Shown in pieces: positions 7,904 to 10,949 of a DNA stretch of 10,949 bases (positions are counted from its first letter, which is position 1; each line of letters begins with the position of its first letter). Source of the stretch: Pirellulales bacterium (GTDB taxonomy: Bacteria > Planctomycetota > Planctomycetia > Pirellulales > JALHLM01). Below the pieces are notes generated by a model that worked only from the letters and a program-made list of their open reading frames with translations, did no database searches and was not told the DNA's origin. Location: assembly GCA_022844585.1 (NCBI GenBank), contig JALHLM010000168.1, positions 1 to 10,949 of the forward strand. The letters are read 5' to 3'. Both the position numbers and the translations under genes were made by a program.

Positions 7904-8070
7904 CTAGCTCACTAGCCAGCGGACAATGTCGCGGTAGATGCTCGCGACGACAACCAGAATCACCCTGGCAAGATGCAGTACCCAACCAGCTCAAGTCCCT
8001 TAAAAAGCGGGGACGGCGATTCCGGGACAGCGCCGCTCGTGGTTGGCGATTTATACGGGTTCAATTCCAT
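7904..8070 (-). pseudogene. Frameshifted small NPYxSP membrane protein gene (about 55 codons)
   Basis: From ATG 8070 the minus strand reads MELNPYKSPTTSGAVPESPS and continues for 36 residues to a TGA at 7962-7960. A second frame, open from 7990, reads AGWVLHLARVILVVVASIYR and then DIVRWLVS before a TAG at 7906-7904. That segment is a clean transmembrane helix with a charged end. Joined by a one-base net shift between about 7990 and 7962, the two parts give the usual plan of small planctomycete proteins: an N-terminal NPYxSP motif, a short Pro/Ser linker, and a hydrophobic helix. The span of 167 nt is not a multiple of three, as a frameshift requires. No good Shine-Dalgarno precedes the ATG. 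The alternatives are a sequencing error or a chance resemblance. The function of the intact family is unknown. Confidence 0.42.
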
Positions 8071-8110
8071 GCCCCGATTTAGCAGCTGGCCGCAGGCGTG
8101 ACGATTTCTG

Positions 8111-8139
8111 TTGCCCTCTCCAATGACGCGACCTACACT
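8111..8139 (+). promoter_or_regulatory. Candidate sigma-70-type promoter for the propeller gene
   Basis: TTGCCC (8111-8116) and TACACT (8134-8139) are separated by exactly 17 nt, each matching 4 of 6 consensus positions. The pair lies 82 nt before the ATG at 8222. The spacing is ideal but the match is modest. Confidence 0.3.
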
Positions 8140-8221
8140 GAGGCTGTCTCGTGCCGGCATTCTCGCCAGTCCAGCAGCGTGACGAGACTTCGACAGGGGC
8201 ACATTGTCGGAGATCGGTTTC

Positions 8222-9409
8222 ATGCGAACCATTGTACATGTCTGCGCGTTCCTTTGCGCTTCGGCATTCTTCGCCACGGCGCGAACGGCGACGTCTGCGG
8301 AGGTTTTTTCCCGGGAGCTTCATTATCTCTCGGGTCGCGACGACACGCAGTTCGGATACTCAATTGATTTACAAGACGACTTAGCAGTGATTGGCGGTAT
8401 CAATCGAGGAGGCAGTGCGTTCCTGTACGATGTCGCTGCGGGGCGCCAACTGCTTGAATTTATGCCAAGCGCTCCGGGAGCCGGGTTTGGTTGGGGGCTG
8501 GGAATTGATGGCAATCGAGTCATCGCGGGGCAGTATTCAGACAGCATTCCCAACCGATCATCCGGTTCCGCATTCATTTTTGATGCATCAACCGGCGCGC
8601 AACTCCATCAACTCAAGGCCCCTAGTCCTGATTCTTGGAATCACTTTGGATCCGCGGCGGATATATCGGGCGATATTGCATTGGTGGGGGCTAGCACGAC
8701 GTTTGGCGGCGGCGCCGCCTATTTGTTCGATGCCTCCACCGGTGAATACCTTAAAAGACTTGTTGCCAGTGCCCCGAAGCGTCCCGATGGCTTCGGCACT
8801 TCCGTCGCGCTCGAAGGCAATTTGGCAATCGTCGGGGCCTTAGAATCTGCATACGTATTTGATGTCGCTACGGGCGAGCAACTATGGGCGCTCCGGGCGA
8901 GCGATGCAGTACCTCAACAACTGTTTGGTAATTCGGTGAGCATTCATGGAAATATCGCCGTAATTGGCGCACCATCGTTAGAATCCGGCGTCGAACTCGG
9001 TTCCGCATACGTCTTTGATCTGACATCCGGGGAGCAGCTTTTTAAGCTCGTTGCCGATGCGCCAGCGAAGAAATTTGGCGTTGACGTGGATGTCTTTGGT
9101 GACGTCGCAATCGTGGGAGCGAGCTTTGACAGCGAATTCGGTACACTTGCGGGCGCCGCGTATGTGTTCGAGTTGACGACCGGCGAGCAGATCGGAAAGG
9201 TGACAGCAAACGGCTTGTTGGGAGGCGAGGAGTTTGGCCAGGCCGTAGCACTGAATGGCAATTATGCGATGGTCGGTTCCGCTGCGTCCGATTCGGCGTA
9301 TGTTTTTGCCGTCTGCGAACCCTCGTTTTCGCCGGGATTTCTGGCTCCCGTGTTCTTACTGGCTATCATGCGATGTCGCCGAACGTTTCTTGGTCCCGCC
9401 AAGTCTTAG
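8222..9409 (+). CDS. Secreted seven-repeat FG-GAP beta-propeller protein with degenerate PEP-CTERM-like tail (395 aa)
   Basis: ATG 8222 is chosen over TTG 8204 because it starts a standard signal peptide (MRTIVHVCAFLCASAFFATA, probable cleavage after about residue 26, ATSA/E) and has GGAGA 8 nt upstream (8209-8213). The mature part has seven repeats starting near residues 44, 90, 142, 191, 235, 285 and 338. Each follows the plan FGxSVxxxGxxAIVGA ... GSAYVFDxxTGEQLxxL, the FG-GAP_2 type, so a seven-bladed propeller is likely; the last repeat is shortened. The C-terminus (364-387) reads VCEPS, a hydrophobic run, then RCRR, like a PEP-CTERM sorting signal with Cys365 in place of the first proline. 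Family knowledge: such tails direct export and surface sorting by an exosortase. The likely site is the cell surface or outside the cell. No enzymatic motif is seen; binding is the probable role. Confidence 0.85.
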   Translation: MRTIVHVCAFLCASAFFATARTATSAEVFSRELHYLSGRDDTQFGYSIDLQDDLAVIGGINRGGSAFLYDVAAGRQLLEFMPSAPGAGFGWGLGIDGNRVIAGQYSDSIPNRSSGSAFIFDASTGAQLHQLKAPSPDSWNHFGSAADISGDIALVGASTTFGGGAAYLFDASTGEYLKRLVASAPKRPDGFGTSVALEGNLAIVGALESAYVFDVATGEQLWALRASDAVPQQLFGNSVSIHGNIAVIGAPSLESGVELGSAYVFDLTSGEQLFKLVADAPAKKFGVDVDVFGDVAIVGASFDSEFGTLAGAAYVFELTTGEQIGKVTANGLLGGEEFGQAVALNGNYAMVGSAASDSAYVFAVCEPSFSPGFLAPVFLLAIMRCRRTFLGPAKS

Positions 9410-9413
9410 CTGA

Positions 9414-9551
9414 TCGTGCCGCTGGACGGCCGTACGAAACAGCTTTTTCCCGGACCAGCCGGCTTTGCTCCCCGACCCCAGCACCTATGCTCTCGCAACC
9501 AGCGGCCTGATCGGCACGGCAGGCGTCATGCGAAAGCGGAAGCGTCGCTAG
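9414..9551 (+). pseudogene. Relic of a second PEP-CTERM protein tail (45 codons, no start)
   Basis: This frame differs from that of the propeller gene, opens right after a TGA at 9411-9413 and ends at TAG 9549-9551. Its last 29 residues begin ALLPDPSTYALATSGLIGTA and end GVMRKRKRR: a PxPST motif, a hydrophobic helix and an Arg/Lys cluster, which is the layout of PEP-CTERM sorting signals (with DP instead of EP). There is no start codon or body in frame. The nearby terminator (9568-9601) begins 17 nt after its stop, as expected at the end of a real gene. The best reading is the 3' end of a deleted neighbour or duplicate. Chance resemblance in a short frame cannot be excluded. Confidence 0.42.
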
Positions 9552-9567
9552 CCGATCGTCGCTAAAC

Positions 9568-9601
9568 AACCGCCGACACCACCCGTGGGTGCTCGGCGGT
9601 T
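9568..9601. terminator. Hairpin between convergent genes, probable bidirectional terminator
   Basis: AACCGCCGA (9568-9576) and TCGGCGGTT (9593-9601) form a perfect 9-bp stem, and the interior (ACC...GGGT) can pair further. A short T-run follows on the plus strand (9600-9602, then CTATC), and GGTTGTTT follows on the minus strand. It lies between the plus-strand propeller gene or PEP-CTERM relic and the minus-strand heparinase-like gene, 41 nt past the latter's stop. Confidence 0.65.
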
Positions 9602-9642
9602 TCTATCAGCGCATACCCGGCGTGACACGCTTCGGACAGGTA

Positions 9643-10949
9643 CTACACGATCACGATCCGCGTCTCTAACGTGACAGGCAAACTCGCCTTGCCTTGTACC
9701 ACGATCACGGGGACCGGCTGCCGATCGGCGTAATAGAGTGATTCCCAGCCCTCGGGGCGCGGATCGATCTGGCCTATAGCCAGTTCAAGCGTGACGCCTG
9801 CCGGCAGTGCGCCGATTTCGACCACGACTTCGCCGCCGTTCCGCGCGAGGCGAAACGTATTGCCAGCCCGGCGCCAATCGCCGGGGCAAAGTCGCCAACG
9901 CAGTGCGATTTGATGTTCCCCGCCTCCGGAGAGTTCGTCACGTACCTGATAGTGATCGCCGTGACGGTGAATGCTCCGGCGATGCGTGACCGGCGGCCTG
10001 AGTCTCCGGTAGCCGTCATGTTCGGCGACGAAGCGTTCTTCTTCGCCGGGAAGTTGCGCAAACTCCAGCACTTTGGCATCGGCCCAGCGCAGCCAAAGAA
10101 AGCGCGGGCCGCGAATCATTTGATCCTGGCCGTCAATCTCAACCGTGTTGTGCGCCGCGGTCGATTCGAAGTAGTGCTTCCACGGCGGCGCGCCGTTGTA
10201 GTGGTAGCTGCCGCCGTCGCGGAGAATGTTTTCGCCGTCGAACCAAAGGTCGAAGTGCAGCATGTCCGCCTGGTGCGGACGATCGACGTATTGATGCGCG
10301 CGGATCAAACCCCAACTGCGCGGTCCGGCCAGCGTGTAGTAACCACCGGTGGTTGGCGCGAAATGTGGCGTGCGACTTCGCAATTTCACCGGCGCGTCGG
10401 CCGCCGCGGGGCCGAACAGCCAGAGCATCTTTTCGTCCCACGGGCCCGGCTCGAACGCGCGCTTGCCGTGCAACAGGTAGTGCGCCGCCTGCGCGACGGG
10501 ACGAAAATCCAAGTAGTCGCAACAACTGAGCGGCAACACCTGCGCGCCGTCGTTGGGCCCGTAGTTCGGCACGCGCCCGGTGCTCGGGTCGATCATCTCC
10601 AGGAGCCAATCCGTCGCGCGCGCCATGGGCTCGGCGATTTGTTCCAGCGGTTCGTCGTGCAATTGCCCGATCCGCATCGCCCACAAGCAGTCGTCGAGCA
10701 TCACGCGGTGATAATTCACACTGTGCTGCACGTACGAGCCGTCGTCGTAGACCTGCCGCTGCATTTCGGCGAGCATCACTCGACGCCCCTGCTCGCGCCA
10801 TTTTTCCGCCGCGCGCAACTCAGGGAACATGTGTCCGAGCGTCCAGAGCAACGCCGCTTCGCTGAGCGCGTGGTTGTTTTTCTGGCTCCGCGCGTAGTCG
10901 ATATTGAACGACACCTGCCGACCGGTGTACCACGCTAATTCAGCCAGGC
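9643..10949 (-). CDS. Heparinase II/III family protein, C-terminal 435 codons (5' end outside window)
   Basis: The frame is open to the right edge; codons before the GTG at 10914 continue it (LAELAWYTGRQ), so the true start lies outside the window and that GTG is internal. Family members are usually 600-700 aa, so roughly 200-250 N-terminal residues are missing. Numbering from 10914, the end of the helical toroid carries NNHALSEAA (13-21) and GSYVQHSVNYHR (59-70), whose His and Tyr match the lyase catalytic region. The beta-sandwich part follows with HFDLWFDGENILRDGGSYHY (220-239) and STAAHNTVEIDGQDQM (251-266), the Hepar_II_III signature. The family cleaves uronic-acid polysaccharides by beta-elimination; the substrate here is unknown. 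The visible part has no membrane segment. No other polysaccharide gene is in the window, so its cluster, if any, lies to the right. Confidence 0.85.
   Translation of the reverse strand, partial: LAELAWYTGRQVSFNIDYARSQKNNHALSEAALLWTLGHMFPELRAAEKWREQGRRVMLAEMQRQVYDDGSYVQHSVNYHRVMLDDCLWAMRIGQLHDEPLEQIAEPMARATDWLLEMIDPSTGRVPNYGPNDGAQVLPLSCCDYLDFRPVAQAAHYLLHGKRAFEPGPWDEKMLWLFGPAAADAPVKLRSRTPHFAPTTGGYYTLAGPRSWGLIRAHQYVDRPHQADMLHFDLWFDGENILRDGGSYHYNGAPPWKHYFESTAAHNTVEIDGQDQMIRGPRFLWLRWADAKVLEFAQLPGEEERFVAEHDGYRRLRPPVTHRRSIHRHGDHYQVRDELSGGGEHQIALRWRLCPGDWRRAGNTFRLARNGGEVVVEIGALPAGVTLELAIGQIDPRPEGWESLYYADRQPVPVIVVQGKASLPVTLETRIVIV

Larger units (their letters stand above)
7729..8221. other. 493-bp divergent intergenic region
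   Basis: This is the gap between the divergent amidoligase operon and the propeller gene. It holds the broken small gene at 7904-8070 and two weak candidate promoters, one on each side. I see no tRNA, CRISPR, insertion sequence or extended repeat in it. Minus-strand frames through it (for example 8277 to 7960) have no coding character upstream of the NPYKSP segment. Confidence 0.6.

Noticed and set aside
8055..8076. GGGTTCAATTCC followed by CCCCG looks like a tRNA T-arm and acceptor end
   Set aside because: The bases on either side of the TTCAATT loop do not form a 5-bp stem, and no D-arm or anticodon arm can be drawn upstream. The stretch is the start of the NPYxSP frame on the other strand.
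7960..8277. 105-codon minus-strand frame as an intact gene
   Set aside because: Only its last 36 codons (from ATG 8070) look like a protein; the earlier part is low-complexity and runs against the propeller gene's start and leader.
9366..9569. 67-codon minus-strand frame between the convergent genes
   Set aside because: There is no recognisable motif, it overlaps the propeller gene's end, and the plus strand here has the better-supported PEP-CTERM relic.

Overview
The window most resembles a chromosomal segment of a GC-rich member of the Planctomycetota. This is inference from style, not a database match: a secreted FG-GAP propeller protein with a PEP-CTERM-like tail, a small protein opening with an NPYxSP motif, large palindromic intergenic repeats of a kind I associate with planctomycete genomes, and long antisense shadow frames over the coding regions.

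Layout. At the left edge (3-473, +) lies the 3' end of an unrecognised membrane-anchored protein. A 162-bp imperfect palindrome (482-643) separates it from the convergent minus-strand block. That block is the main content. Read from its promoter side it holds: a 1108-aa transglutaminase fused to a DUF2126 putative amidoligase (7728 to 4402); a 333-bp gap carrying a second, nested palindrome (4169-4365); an 847-aa fusion of a circularly permuted ATP-grasp domain and an alpha-E domain (4068 to 1525); and a 290-aa stand-alone transglutaminase-like protein (1528 to 656), which overlaps the previous gene by 4 bp. Upstream of the block is what looks like a frameshifted small membrane protein gene (8070 to 7904). 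On the plus strand follows a secreted seven-repeat FG-GAP protein (8222-9409), then a 45-codon relic of a second PEP-CTERM tail (to 9551), then a two-way hairpin terminator (9568-9601). The right edge holds the C-terminal 435 codons of a heparinase II/III family protein (minus strand, 10949 to 9643), whose N-terminus is outside the window.

How the genes work together. The minus-strand trio matches a predicted peptide-synthesis or peptide-tagging system known from comparative genomics: two ATP-dependent carboxylate-amine ligases (circularly permuted ATP-grasp and glutamine-synthetase-like), the alpha-helical alpha-E domain, and cysteine transglutaminase-fold enzymes that could cut or transfer the amide bonds made. 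The usual partner Anbu, an NTN-hydrolase (proteasome-like) peptidase, is absent from this window; the operon ends in a palindrome and a convergent gene. The substrate and product are unknown, as they are for the family. The propeller protein and the heparinase-like protein look like ordinary secreted or polysaccharide-related planctomycete genes, with no visible link to the trio.
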